Positions 27,141 to 35,339 of a stretch of DNA of 64,000 nt are shown one piece after another. The stretch comes from Streptomyces antibioticus (GTDB lineage: Bacteria; Actinomycetota; Actinomycetes; Streptomycetales; Streptomycetaceae): positions 2,038,888 through 2,102,887 of the forward strand of contig NZ_CM007717.1 of NCBI RefSeq assembly GCF_002019855.1, read 5' to 3'. Below the pieces are notes generated by a model. That model was not told where the DNA came from and searched no databases. It saw nothing but the letters and a program-made list of their open reading frames with translations. Both the position numbers and the translations under genes were made by a program. Every line of letters begins with the position of its first letter. Within the stretch, counting starts at the first letter, position 1.

Positions 27141-27141
27141 C

Positions 27142-28227
27142 CTACTGGCGGATCGCCCAACCCCGCTCCCGCAAGGACGCCGACAAGGTCGGGGCCGACT
27201 TTGGTTCGACCATGAGTTGGACCAGGCCCGCCTGCTGGCCCGTGGCGTGTTCGATGCGGACGTCCTCGATGTTGACGCCCGCCCGGCCGGCGTCCGCGAA
27301 GATGCGGGCGAGCTGGCCCGGCTGGTCGTCGATGAGCACCGCGACGACCTCGTACACGCGCGGTGCCGCCCCGTGCTTGCCCGGGACCCGGACCTGGCCG
27401 GCGTTGCCGCGCCGCAGCACGTCCTCGATGCCGCTCGTGCCCTCGCGCCGTTTGACGTCGTCGGCGGACTGGAGGGCCCGCAGCGCGCGCACGGTCTCGT
27501 CCAGGTCGGCGGCGACATCGGTGAGCAGGTCGGCGACCGGCCCGGGGTTCGCGGAGAGGATGTCGATCCACATCCGGGGGTCGGACGCGGCGATCCGAGT
27601 GACGTCCCGGATGCCCTGCCCGCACAGCCGTACGGCGGCCTCCTCGGCGTTCTCCAGGCGCGCCGCGACCAGGCTGGACACCAGGTGGGGCATGTGGGAG
27701 ACCAGGGCGACGGCGCGGTCGTGGGCGTCGGCGTCCATGACGACCGGCACGGCCCGGCAGTGCGAGACCAGCTCCAGCGCGAGGTTGAGCACCTCGGTGT
27801 CGGTGTCCCGGGTCGGGGTGAGCACCCAGGGGCGGCCCTCGAAGAGGTCACCGGTCGCGGCCAGCGGCCCGGACTTCTCCCGGCCGGACATCGGATGGGT
27901 GCCGAGGTACGCCGACAGGTCCAGGCCGAGCGCCTCCAGCTCCCGGCGCGGCCCGCCCTTGACGCTGGCCACGTCGAGGTAGCCGCGGGCCACCCCCCGG
28001 CGCATCGCGTCGGCGAGGACGGCCGCCACATGGGCCGGCGGCGCGGCGATCACCGCGAGGTCGACCGGCCCGGCCGGCGCCTCGTCCGTGCCGGCGCCCA
28101 GCGCGGCGGCCGTACGGGCCTGCTCAGGGTCGTGGTCCTCCAGATGGACGACGACGCCCCGCTGGGCCAGGGCCAGGGCGGCGGACGTGCCGATGAGCCC
28201 GGTTCCGATGACGAGCGCGGTCCTCAC
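27142..28227 (-). CDS. tyrA: Prephenate dehydrogenase
   Basis: A 361-residue tyrosine-biosynthesis enzyme. The N-terminal NAD fold is VIGTGLIGTSAALAL, then the substrate segment GTHPMSGREKSGP and SHMPHLVSSLVA. A C-terminal ACT domain (YEVVAVLIDDQPGQLARIFA) at about 285-360 implies tyrosine feedback. The GTG at 28227 overlaps the aroH stop (GTGA). The C-terminal codons run to the edge of the repeat block. Confidence 0.95.
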   Translation of the reverse strand: MRTALVIGTGLIGTSAALALAQRGVVVHLEDHDPEQARTAAALGAGTDEAPAGPVDLAVIAAPPAHVAAVLADAMRRGVARGYLDVASVKGGPRRELEALGLDLSAYLGTHPMSGREKSGPLAATGDLFEGRPWVLTPTRDTDTEVLNLALELVSHCRAVPVVMDADAHDRAVALVSHMPHLVSSLVAARLENAEEAAVRLCGQGIRDVTRIAASDPRMWIDILSANPGPVADLLTDVAADLDETVRALRALQSADDVKRREGTSGIEDVLRRGNAGQVRVPGKHGAAPRVYEVVAVLIDDQPGQLARIFADAGRAGVNIEDVRIEHATGQQAGLVQLMVEPKSAPTLSASLRERGWAIRQ

Positions 28228-28586
28228 TGGGCGATGTCCTTGCGCAGGGCGGCCGCGGCACCGAGGTAGACATGGCTGATCTCGGCGCGGGTCCGGTCGG
28301 ACTCGACGTGCGCGAGGATCCGCACCACCCGCGGCATGGCACCGGCGATGTCGAGTTCCTGCGCGCAGATCAGCGGGACGTCGACGATGCCCAGCTTGCG
28401 GGCGGCGGCCGCCGGGAAGTCGCTGTGCAGATCCGGCGTGGCCGTGAACCAGATGCTGATCAGGTCGTCCACACCGAGGGAGTTCCGCTCCAGGACCGCG
28501 GTGAGCAGCGCTCCGACCTGCTCGTCCATGTGCCCGGCCTCGTCGCGTTCGAGTTGGACGGCTCCCCGGACCGCTCGTACCGCCAC
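28224..28586 (-). CDS. aroH: Chorismate mutase, AroH class
   Basis: A 120-residue monofunctional chorismate mutase. It begins VAVRAVRGAVQLERDEAGH, with the active-site Arg in VRGAVQL. Glu/Arg residues occur in LLTAVLERNSLGVDDLISI, and the C-terminal SHVYLGAAAALRKD completes the usual AroH length. The GTG at 28586 has AAGGAG about 8 nt upstream. It converts chorismate to prephenate for the coupled TyrA. Confidence 0.94.
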   Translation of the reverse strand: MAVRAVRGAVQLERDEAGHMDEQVGALLTAVLERNSLGVDDLISIWFTATPDLHSDFPAAAARKLGIVDVPLICAQELDIAGAMPRVVRILAHVESDRTRAEISHVYLGAAAALRKDIAQ

Positions 28587-28744
28587 GGCGCTGCTCCTTG
28601 TGCTGATGGACGACTGCTGCGCATCCAGCCTAGTCAGCCCGCGCCGGGAGGCGTGCCCGCCGACCGCCCGCTGAGACATGCCGTCTGTACGCTTTGGGAA
28701 GATTCTCCTGCTGTGCCACCACCTTCGACCCTCGGAGTGACGAC

Positions 28745-29170
28745 ATGACCCTCGACGCGACCCGGCGCACGGTTCTCCTCGCGACGGGCGGCGCGACCGC
28801 GGCGCTCGTCGCGGGGTGCGGCGACGGCGACTCCGGCGGCTCCGGCCAGGACCAGGACTCGGGCGCCGCGAGCGCCTCCGCCGGCCAGGTGCTGGCGCGG
28901 ACGTCGGAGATCCCGGTCGGCGGCGGCAAGATCTTCACGGCCGAGAAGATCGTCGTCACCCAGCCCGCGAAGGACGACTTCAAGGCGTTCTCGGCCGTCT
29001 GCACCCACGCGGGCTGCACGGTCGCCGCGGTGGCCGACGGCACGATCAACTGCCCTTGTCACAAGAGCGAGTTCCGGATCGCCGACGGCTCGGTGGTGGC
29101 CGGTCCGGCGCCGAGTCCGCTGCCGGCCAGGGAGATCACCGTCGCGGACGGCTCGATCACGCTGGCCTGA
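28745..29170 (+). CDS. Rieske [2Fe-2S] lipoprotein
   Basis: A 141-residue exported protein. Twin-arginine-like residues (TRRTVLLATGG) precede a lipobox LVAGC near residue 25, then a Gly/Ser linker and a Rieske fold with CTHAGC and CPCHKSEF, both cluster-binding boxes intact. The short size and lack of partner genes suggest a stand-alone electron-transfer protein at the membrane surface, not a bc1 subunit. The ATG has GGAG 8 nt upstream. It diverges from aroH. Confidence 0.92.
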   Translation: MTLDATRRTVLLATGGATAALVAGCGDGDSGGSGQDQDSGAASASAGQVLARTSEIPVGGGKIFTAEKIVVTQPAKDDFKAFSAVCTHAGCTVAAVADGTINCPCHKSEFRIADGSVVAGPAPSPLPAREITVADGSITLA

Positions 29171-29185
29171 CACCCAGGCGCCCGT

Positions 29186-30208
29186 TCACTGGTCCCAGAG
29201 CGCCCCGAGCGTCACCAGTTCCCCGTGGTACTCGATCCGGTCGGCCCACGCCCTCGGCCATGCCCCGGCACCGGCGTACGCGCCCGCGAAGGCGCCGGCC
29301 AGGCAGGCGAGGGAGTCGGAGTCGCCCGAGGAGCAGGCGGCCCGGCGCAGCGCGGTGACCGGCTCGTCGGGGAAGAGCAGGAAGCACAGCAGCCCGGTGG
29401 CCATGGCCTCCTCCGCGATCCACCCCTCCCCCGTGGCGAGGCAGGGGTCGCTCTCCGGATCGGGCGCGCGCAGCGCCGCCTCCAGCCGGTCCAGCACCCC
29501 GAGGCACTCGTCCCAGCCGCGCGCGACGAAGTGCTCCGCGCTCGGGTCGTGCGCGCGGGTCCACAGGTCGCCGAGCCAGCGCTCGTGGTAGACGCGGCGG
29601 TTGTCCAGCGCGTACGTGCGCAGCAGCCCGACCAGCGCGGACGGCGCGGTGCCCTGCGCGAGCAGCCGTACGGCGTGGGCGGTGAGGTCGGAGGCGGCGA
29701 GCGCGGTGGGGTGTCCGTGGGTGAGGGCGGACTGGAGCTGGGCGGCCCCGGCCCGCTGCTCGTCGCCGAGTCCGGGCGCCAGGCCGACGGGGGCGACGCG
29801 CATGTTGGCGCCGCAGCCCTTGGAGCCGATCTGGCTGGCGTCCTGCCAGGCCAGCCGCTCGTCCTTGAGCAGGTTGCACGCGGTCAGGCAGGTGCGGCCC
29901 GGTGCGCGGTTGTTCTCCGGTGACTGGTACCAGTCCACGAACTCCTCGCGCAGCGGCCGCACGAGGCGCGAGGGCACGAGCAGCCCCCGGTCCATGGCGG
30001 TGCGCAGGGCCCGCCCCACCGCGAGCGTCATCTGGGTGTCGTCGGAGACGACGGCGCGCGCCGGCAGCTCCATCTCCCGCCAGGGCCCGCACTTGGCGAG
30101 GATCTGCGGGACGTCGTTGAACTCCGTAGGGAACCCCAGTGCGTCCCCCAGGGCCAGCCCGATCAGGGATCCGGTGGCGCGTTCGCCGGTGTCGGTCGTG
30201 ACGGTCAT
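29186..30208 (-). CDS. ADP-ribosylglycohydrolase (DraG family)
   Basis: A 340-residue enzyme with the di-magnesium signatures of the family: GLALGDALGFPTEF near the N-terminus, VSDDTQM near 50, and SSGDSDSLACLAGAFAGA near the C-terminus. A GSKGCGANMRVAP motif is also typical. It should remove ADP-ribose from proteins or small molecules. The ATG overlaps the stop of the Nudix/NrtR-like gene (ATGA at 30205-30208), so both are co-expressed under the operator at 30967-30988. Confidence 0.9.
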   Translation of the reverse strand: MTVTTDTGERATGSLIGLALGDALGFPTEFNDVPQILAKCGPWREMELPARAVVSDDTQMTLAVGRALRTAMDRGLLVPSRLVRPLREEFVDWYQSPENNRAPGRTCLTACNLLKDERLAWQDASQIGSKGCGANMRVAPVGLAPGLGDEQRAGAAQLQSALTHGHPTALAASDLTAHAVRLLAQGTAPSALVGLLRTYALDNRRVYHERWLGDLWTRAHDPSAEHFVARGWDECLGVLDRLEAALRAPDPESDPCLATGEGWIAEEAMATGLLCFLLFPDEPVTALRRAACSSGDSDSLACLAGAFAGAYAGAGAWPRAWADRIEYHGELVTLGALWDQ

Positions 30209-30927
30209 GCGGGGTGTCCTTCCCGGGGCGGGCGGAGCAGGGGCGGGTGGAGCGCGGTGGCGGTGCCCGCGCGGTAGAGGGCGGCGGGTTTGCCGCGGCC
30301 GCCGGTGAGCCGGGCGGTGCCGCCGGGGACGGGTTCGACGAAGCCCGGGGTGGCGAGGACCTTGCGGCGGAAGTTGGGGCGGTCGAGCGCCGTCCCCCAC
30401 ACGGTCTCGTAGACCCGCTGGAGCTCGCCGAGGGTGAACTCGGGCGGGCAGAAGGCGGTGGCGAGGCAGGTGTACTCCAGCTTGGCGCCGACCCGGTCGT
30501 GGGCGTCCGCCAGGATCCGGTCGTGGTCGAAGGCGAGCGGCCCCGCGCTGTCGTACGGCAGCCAGCGGGCCTGGGCCGCGTCGCCGCCGCCGACCGGTTC
30601 GGGGCCGTGCGGCAGCAGCGCGGCGAAGGCGACGGAGACGACCCGCATCCGGGGGTCGCGGCCGGGCTCGCTATAGGTGCGCAGTTGCTCCAGGTGCAGC
30701 CCGGAGACGTCGGCGAGGCCGGTCTCCTCGGCGAGTTCCCGCCGGGCGGCGCTCTCGGCGGACTCGTCGGGCAGCACGAAGCCCCCGGGCAGCGCCCACT
30801 GTCCGGCGTACGGCTCCTGCCCCCGCTCGACGAGCAGCACGTGCAGCACGCCCGCGCGCAGGGTGAGCACGGCGAGGTCGACGGTGACGGCGAAGGGCTC
30901 GTGGGCGTACTTGTCGTAGCCCTCCAT
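30205..30927 (-). CDS. Nudix hydrolase with NrtR-like winged-helix C-terminus
   Basis: A 240-residue protein. The N-terminal Nudix domain has a complete box (GFVLPDESAESAARRELAEE then TGL, matching Gx5Ex7REUxEExGU), so it could be catalytic. The C-terminal half (FTLGELQRVYETVWGTALDR then PNFRRKVL) resembles the winged-helix domain of NrtR regulators of NAD metabolism, which use ADP-ribose as effector. It is coupled to an ADP-ribosylglycohydrolase gene and preceded by an AGTCG-based palindrome. I infer an autoregulated ADP-ribose/NAD operon. A plain ADP-ribose hydrolase is the alternative. Confidence 0.85.
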   Translation of the reverse strand: MEGYDKYAHEPFAVTVDLAVLTLRAGVLHVLLVERGQEPYAGQWALPGGFVLPDESAESAARRELAEETGLADVSGLHLEQLRTYSEPGRDPRMRVVSVAFAALLPHGPEPVGGGDAAQARWLPYDSAGPLAFDHDRILADAHDRVGAKLEYTCLATAFCPPEFTLGELQRVYETVWGTALDRPNFRRKVLATPGFVEPVPGGTARLTGGRGKPAALYRAGTATALHPPLLRPPREGHPA

Positions 30928-30966
30928 CGGGGAATCGCCTCCTTCGGGACGCCACAGTCGGCGCGA

Positions 30967-30988
30967 TTAAGAGTCGCCACGACTATAA
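30967..30988. promoter_or_regulatory. NrtR-like operator
   Basis: AGTCGCCACGACT is a perfect 5+3+5 inverted repeat inside a longer near-palindrome TTAAGAGTCG-CCA-CGACTATAA, about 40-60 nt upstream of the Nudix/NrtR-like gene. Position and half-site suit autoregulation. Confidence 0.55.
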
Positions 30989-31040
30989 AGCTCGCGTCGA
31001 GTCCCCACAAGCCCCTGTGAGCCCCCGGACCGGGAACGGG

Positions 31041-31075
31041 GACGGCCGGTACCGGAAAACCCGGTACCGGCCGTC
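31041..31075 (-). terminator. Perfect 15-bp hairpin after rluB
   Basis: GACGGCCGGTACCGG (31041-31055) pairs perfectly with 31061-31075 around AAAAC, 21 nt past the rluB stop. Confidence 0.8.
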
Positions 31076-31096
31076 ACGACCCCGCTGGAGGCGCTC

Positions 31097-32188
31097 CTAG
31101 AGGTCGACCTCCTTCATCAGCATGCCGACCTCCGTGTTGGACAGCCGCCGCAGCCAGCCCGACTTCTGGTCGCCCAGGGTGATCGGACCGAAGGCGACCC
31201 GCACCAGCTTGTCGACCGGGAAGCCGGCCTCGGCCAGCATCCGGCGCACGATGTGCTTGCGGCCCTCGTGGAGGGTGACCTCGACGAGGTAGTTCTTGCC
31301 GGTCTGCTCGACGACGCGGAAGTGGTCCGCGCGCGCGTAGCCGTCCTCGAGCTGGATGCCGTCCTTGAGCTGCTTGCCCAGGTCGCGCGGGATCGGGCCG
31401 ACGATGTGCGCGAGGTAGGTCTTCTTCACGCCGTACTTGGGGTGCGTGAGACGGTGGGCCAGCTCGCCGTGGTTGGTGAGCAGGATGACGCCCTCGGTCT
31501 CGGTGTCGAGCCGGCCGACGTGGAAGAGCCGGGTCTCGCGGTTGGTGACGTAGTCCCCGAGGCACTGCCGGCCCTCGGGGTCCTCCATCGTCGAGACGAC
31601 ACCGGCGGGCTTGTTCAGCGAGAAGAACTGGTACGACTGCGTGGCGACGGTCAGGCCGTCGACCTTGACCTCGTCGCGCTCGGGGTCGACCCGCTTGCCC
31701 TGCTCCAGGACGATCTCGCCGTTGACCTCGACCCTGGCCTGCTCGATCAGCTCCTCGCAGGCGCGCCGGGAGCCGTAGCCCGCGCGGGCCAGGACCTTCT
31801 GCAGCCGCTCGCCCTCCTGCTCGGCGCCGGGGAACGTCTTGGGCAGCTTCACGTCCTTCTTGCCGGCGTACCGCTCGCGGTTGCGCTCCTCGGCCCGGGT
31901 GTCGAACTCACGGGAGCGCGCGGGGGCGGTACGGCCGCGCCCGCCGCCCTGGGACTGCTTGGGGCCGCCCTTGGCGCCACCGCGCGCGGAGCCGCCGCGG
32001 CCGGACTTGGGGCCGTCCGGGGACGCGCCGGGGCCCACGTCGTAGCGGCGCTCCTCCGGACGGGGCTTGCGGGGACGGCCCTGACCCTGGCCCTGCTTCT
32101 GGTCCCTGCCGTTCCCGGCCCCGCGGTAGTTACCGCGCCCACCGCTCTTACCACTACCGCTTCCGCTACCGCTGCCACTGCTTCGCAT
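31097..32188 (-). CDS. rluB: 23S rRNA pseudouridine synthase, RluB/RsuA family
   Basis: A 363-residue enzyme with a ~115-residue disordered basic Gly/Ser/Arg-rich N-terminus. An S4 RNA-binding domain follows (RLQKVLARAGYGSRRACEEL) near 130-190. The catalytic domain has HVGRLDTETEGVILLTN with the catalytic Asp, and LxxGxRxxxxxEGRKH-type ends (EVTLHEGRKHIVRRM). The ATG shares one base with the scpB stop (TGATG), so it ends the scpA-scpB-rluB operon, an order common in Gram-positives. The long basic tail is typical of actinobacteria. Confidence 0.94.
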   Translation of the reverse strand: MRSSGSGSGSGSGKSGGRGNYRGAGNGRDQKQGQGQGRPRKPRPEERRYDVGPGASPDGPKSGRGGSARGGAKGGPKQSQGGGRGRTAPARSREFDTRAEERNRERYAGKKDVKLPKTFPGAEQEGERLQKVLARAGYGSRRACEELIEQARVEVNGEIVLEQGKRVDPERDEVKVDGLTVATQSYQFFSLNKPAGVVSTMEDPEGRQCLGDYVTNRETRLFHVGRLDTETEGVILLTNHGELAHRLTHPKYGVKKTYLAHIVGPIPRDLGKQLKDGIQLEDGYARADHFRVVEQTGKNYLVEVTLHEGRKHIVRRMLAEAGFPVDKLVRVAFGPITLGDQKSGWLRRLSNTEVGMLMKEVDL

Positions 32189-32841
32189 CAAAGTTCCGTC
32201 GTCGTCGTGTTGGGCATGGTCGCCCCGGGACCGTCGTCCTCGTCCGGGGCGTCCGGATCGAACGACGGTACGGCTTCCTGGGTCTCGGCCTCGATCGCCT
32301 CCGCCTCCGGGAGGAAGGGCGCGAGCTCCGGGAGCTCGTCCAGACCGCGCAGGCCCATCCGCTCCAGGAAGTAGTTCGTCGTCCTGTACAGGATCGCACC
32401 TGATTCGGGTTCCGTGCCCGCCTCCTCGACCAGTCCGCGCTGGAGCAGGGTGCGCATGACCCCGTCGCAGTTGACTCCGCGCACCGCCGAGACCCTGCTG
32501 CGGCTGACCGGCTGCCGGTAGGCGACGACGGCCAGCGTCTCCAGGGCCGCCTGGGTGAGCCGGGCCTGCTGCCCGTCCAGCACGAACCGCTCGACGGCAC
32601 GCGCGTACCCGGCGCGGGTGTAGAAACGCCAGCCCCCGGCGACGAACCGCAGCTCGAAGCCGCGGCCCTGTGCGGTGTACTCGTCGGCCAGTTCCCGCAG
32701 CGCGTCCCCGATCTGGCGCCGGGGCCGCTCCAGGATCTTCGCGAGGTGCTCCTCGGTCGCGGGTTCGTCCACGACCATGAGAACGGCTTCGAGGGCGGGC
32801 TTGAGATCGAGCGCGGCGACGGTCTCCTCACTGCTGCTCAC
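32188..32841 (-). CDS. scpB: Segregation and condensation protein B
   Basis: A 217-residue kleisin-partner protein with tandem winged-helix folds: LKPALEAVLMVVDEPATEEH, then TLAVVAYRQPVSRSRVSAVR followed by RGVNCDGVMRTLLQRGLV, and TTNYFLERMGLRGLDELPEL. It binds ScpA and SMC to compact the chromosome. The acidic C-terminus is typical. The GTG overlaps the scpA stop (GTGA). Confidence 0.95.
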   Translation of the reverse strand: MSSSEETVAALDLKPALEAVLMVVDEPATEEHLAKILERPRRQIGDALRELADEYTAQGRGFELRFVAGGWRFYTRAGYARAVERFVLDGQQARLTQAALETLAVVAYRQPVSRSRVSAVRGVNCDGVMRTLLQRGLVEEAGTEPESGAILYRTTNYFLERMGLRGLDELPELAPFLPEAEAIEAETQEAVPSFDPDAPDEDDGPGATMPNTTTTEL

Positions 32842-34727
32842 GGCTTCTTCTCCTTCTCGGGCTCTTCGGGCGGCCGGTCGAACTCGTCGGTGACCACCGG
32901 GGTCTCGCCGCTCTCCCCTCCGGTCCAGCGCACCAGCAGTTCCCCGAGCGCGGTCTCCTGGTCCAGGGCGACCGCCTTCTCCCGGTACAGCTCCAGCAGC
33001 GCCAGGAACCGGGCGACGACGGTGAGGGTGTCGTCGGTGTCCGCCACCAGCGTCCGGAAGCTGGCCTCGCCCAGCTCCCGCAGCCGCGCGACCACGAACA
33101 CGGCCTGTTCCTGCACGCTGACCAGCGGCGCGTGGATGTGGTCGACGTACACCTGCGGCTTGGGCCGGGGCTGCATCGCCTTGACCGCGAGCCGCGCGAA
33201 GCCCTCCGGGCCGATGCTGATGACCACGTCGGGCAGCAGCTCGGCGTGATGCGGTTCGAGCCCGACGGTACGGGGGTAGCGCCGGGCTTCCACGTCGAGC
33301 CGATGCGTGAAGATGTCGGCGACCTGCTTGTACGCCCGGTACTGGAGCAGCCGCGCGAACAACAGGTCCCGCGCCTCCAGCAACGCGAGATCGGCCTCGT
33401 CCTCCACCTCGGCGGCGGGCAGCAACCGCGCCGCCTTCAGATCGAGCAGCGTGGCCGCGACCACGAGGAACTCGGTCGTCTGATCCAGATCCCAGTCGGA
33501 CCCCATCGCCCGGATGTGCGCCATGAACTCATCGGTCACCTTGGACAGCGCGACCTCGGTGACATCCAACTTGTGCTTGGAAATGAGCTGAAGCAACAGA
33601 TCGAACGGCCCCTCGAAGTTCGCCAACCGAACCTTGAAAACACCGTCGGGCACATCGGCACCAGTGCCCGCCGGGGACACCCCGACCAGCTCGGGCTCGG
33701 CAGCCAGGCCGGTGGCCTCCAGGGGCGGTGCGGACTCGCGGATCGACGCGGCTCCAGCGGCCGACTCGCCCTCGGGGCCCGGCCTGGTCCCCGCACCCGA
33801 CTTGGCCTCAGAAACTTTCCCGGACTCGACACCCGGCCCAGCCTGACCGGCCCACTCGGCCCCGGGGACCACCCCGGCCTCAGGGCGCGGCTCGGACGAG
33901 GGGTCTGCTGCGGGCGCTGGAGCGACTTCAGGGGCCGACCTGACCTCGGCGACCAGACCGGCGTCGGCGGCAGGCTCGGACCCGGGTGCCGCCCCGGCCT
34001 CAGTGCCCCGCCCGACCTCAGGGATCAGCCCAGCCTTAAAGACCGACCGGGCCCCGGGTGCCGCCCCGGCCTCAGTGCCCCGCTCGGCCTCAGGGATCAA
34101 CCCAGTCTCAAAGACCGGCTGGGCCCCGGCGGCCAACCCCATGCCAGTGGCCGACTCGGCCTCGGCAGCCAGATCGACGTCGGCGGCCGGCTCGGCCCCG
34201 GATGCCGCCCCGGCCTGGGTGCGCCACCCGACCTCAGGAATCAGCCCAGCCTCAAAGATCGGCTGGACCCCTGCGGCCGGCCCCGTGCCAGTGGCCGACT
34301 CGGCCTCGGCAGCCAGATCGGGTTCAAGTGCAATCCCTGCCTCAGCAGTCGGCCCCCCTTCGGGGAGCCTGCCGGGCAGAGGGACCGGTTCGGGCTCGGG
34401 GGCGGCCGCCTTGCCCTCGGCCGCCGGTTCGACGCCGGGGGCCGGCCCGGGCCCAGGGACCTGCGCGGTTCTACCCGCCGACTCGACCCCGGACTCGGTC
34501 TCGGCCGCAAGGCCGGTCTCGGGTACCGGGTCGGCCCCTGCCGCCGGGCCCGCTTCGGGGGCCGACTCGGGCCCAGGGTTGCCCTCTGCCGCCTGGCCCG
34601 CTTCGGGCGCCGGGGCCGTTTCCGGCGTCGGGGCAACGGCTGGACCCGTTTCCGGAGGCGCCGTGCCCGGGCCCCGGCCCAAGGTGCGGCGGCGGGGGCC
34701 GGGGGTGGGGGCGTTGTTCGAGGTCAT
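32838..34727 (-). CDS. scpA: ScpA with ~360-residue repetitive N-terminal extension
   Basis: 629 residues. The conserved ScpA kleisin is only the last ~270, from VFKVRLANFEGPFDLLLQLI to the C-terminal winged helix (ETALGELLVRWTGG). The first ~359 are low-complexity Ala/Gly/Glu/Pro sequence with a 24-residue repeat seen three times (AGLIPEVGRGTEAGAAPG and variants). The repeat is visible in DNA as a 34-bp perfect duplication (34143-34176 and 34287-34320, offset 144 bp). Codon bias stays in frame, so the extension is probably translated. ScpA bridges SMC heads with ScpB. The extension is acidic, and its role is unknown. A downstream start near residue 345 cannot be excluded. Confidence 0.93.
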   Translation of the reverse strand: MTSNNAPTPGPRRRTLGRGPGTAPPETGPAVAPTPETAPAPEAGQAAEGNPGPESAPEAGPAAGADPVPETGLAAETESGVESAGRTAQVPGPGPAPGVEPAAEGKAAAPEPEPVPLPGRLPEGGPTAEAGIALEPDLAAEAESATGTGPAAGVQPIFEAGLIPEVGWRTQAGAASGAEPAADVDLAAEAESATGMGLAAGAQPVFETGLIPEAERGTEAGAAPGARSVFKAGLIPEVGRGTEAGAAPGSEPAADAGLVAEVRSAPEVAPAPAADPSSEPRPEAGVVPGAEWAGQAGPGVESGKVSEAKSGAGTRPGPEGESAAGAASIRESAPPLEATGLAAEPELVGVSPAGTGADVPDGVFKVRLANFEGPFDLLLQLISKHKLDVTEVALSKVTDEFMAHIRAMGSDWDLDQTTEFLVVAATLLDLKAARLLPAAEVEDEADLALLEARDLLFARLLQYRAYKQVADIFTHRLDVEARRYPRTVGLEPHHAELLPDVVISIGPEGFARLAVKAMQPRPKPQVYVDHIHAPLVSVQEQAVFVVARLRELGEASFRTLVADTDDTLTVVARFLALLELYREKAVALDQETALGELLVRWTGGESGETPVVTDEFDRPPEEPEKEKKP

Positions 34728-34745
34728 GGCCCTCGCAGGCTACCG

Positions 34746-35339
34746 CTACCGCCCGCGCAGCCGTCGTACGAGGATGCTGGCGTCCCCGCGGGTCTCCAGG
34801 TCGGCGAGGACCACGGCGACCGCCTCGCGCACGATCCGGCCCCGGTCCACGGCCAGGCCGTGCTCACCGCGGAGCACCAGCCGGGCGTGCTCCAGGTCCA
34901 TCAGTTCCTCGGCGGAGACATACACGGTGATCTTCTCGTCGTGGCGCTCACGGCCGCTGGGCCGGCGGGCCGCCGCCCGGCCCCGCTTGCGCGACTGCCC
35001 CTCGGCTGAGGCTGAGGCGGAGGCAGAACCTTCCTGCGGCGGTACCCCCTGCCGGCGCGCGGACCGCTCCGCGCCCCGGCTGCGGGACTCCGCGTCGCTC
35101 TGCTCCGCGTCGGCCGCCACATGCTCCGCGCCCTCGCCGTCCCCGGCCTGCGCGGGCACGGACTGGGGCGCGTCCTCACCCGAGGCCGAGCCCGCGGCCG
35201 TCCCGTCGCTCTCGCCCGCCGGCGCGGGCACCCGGGCCTCGCCGTTGGCCTGGCGCCGGGGTGCGGACGGCTGAAGCGCCGTTCCCCCTGTCGTACGGAA
35301 GAGTTCGTCGGCCCCCGGCAGACTCACTCGGCGTGACAC
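34746..35339 (-). CDS. Hypothetical protein with ribbon-helix-helix-like C-terminus, ParA neighbour
   Basis: A 197-residue protein. Residues 1-130 are disordered and rich in Ala, Ser, Glu and Arg. The C-terminal ~65 residues look folded: EKITVYVSAEELMDLEHARL then a helix-rich IVREAVAVVLADLETRGD, reminiscent of a ribbon-helix-helix DNA-binding domain. The GTG start lies 16 bp inside the end of parA. Its position between parA and scpA suggests a DNA-binding partner in chromosome organisation (inference). Confidence 0.75.
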   Translation of the reverse strand: MSRRVSLPGADELFRTTGGTALQPSAPRRQANGEARVPAPAGESDGTAAGSASGEDAPQSVPAQAGDGEGAEHVAADAEQSDAESRSRGAERSARRQGVPPQEGSASASASAEGQSRKRGRAAARRPSGRERHDEKITVYVSAEELMDLEHARLVLRGEHGLAVDRGRIVREAVAVVLADLETRGDASILVRRLRGR

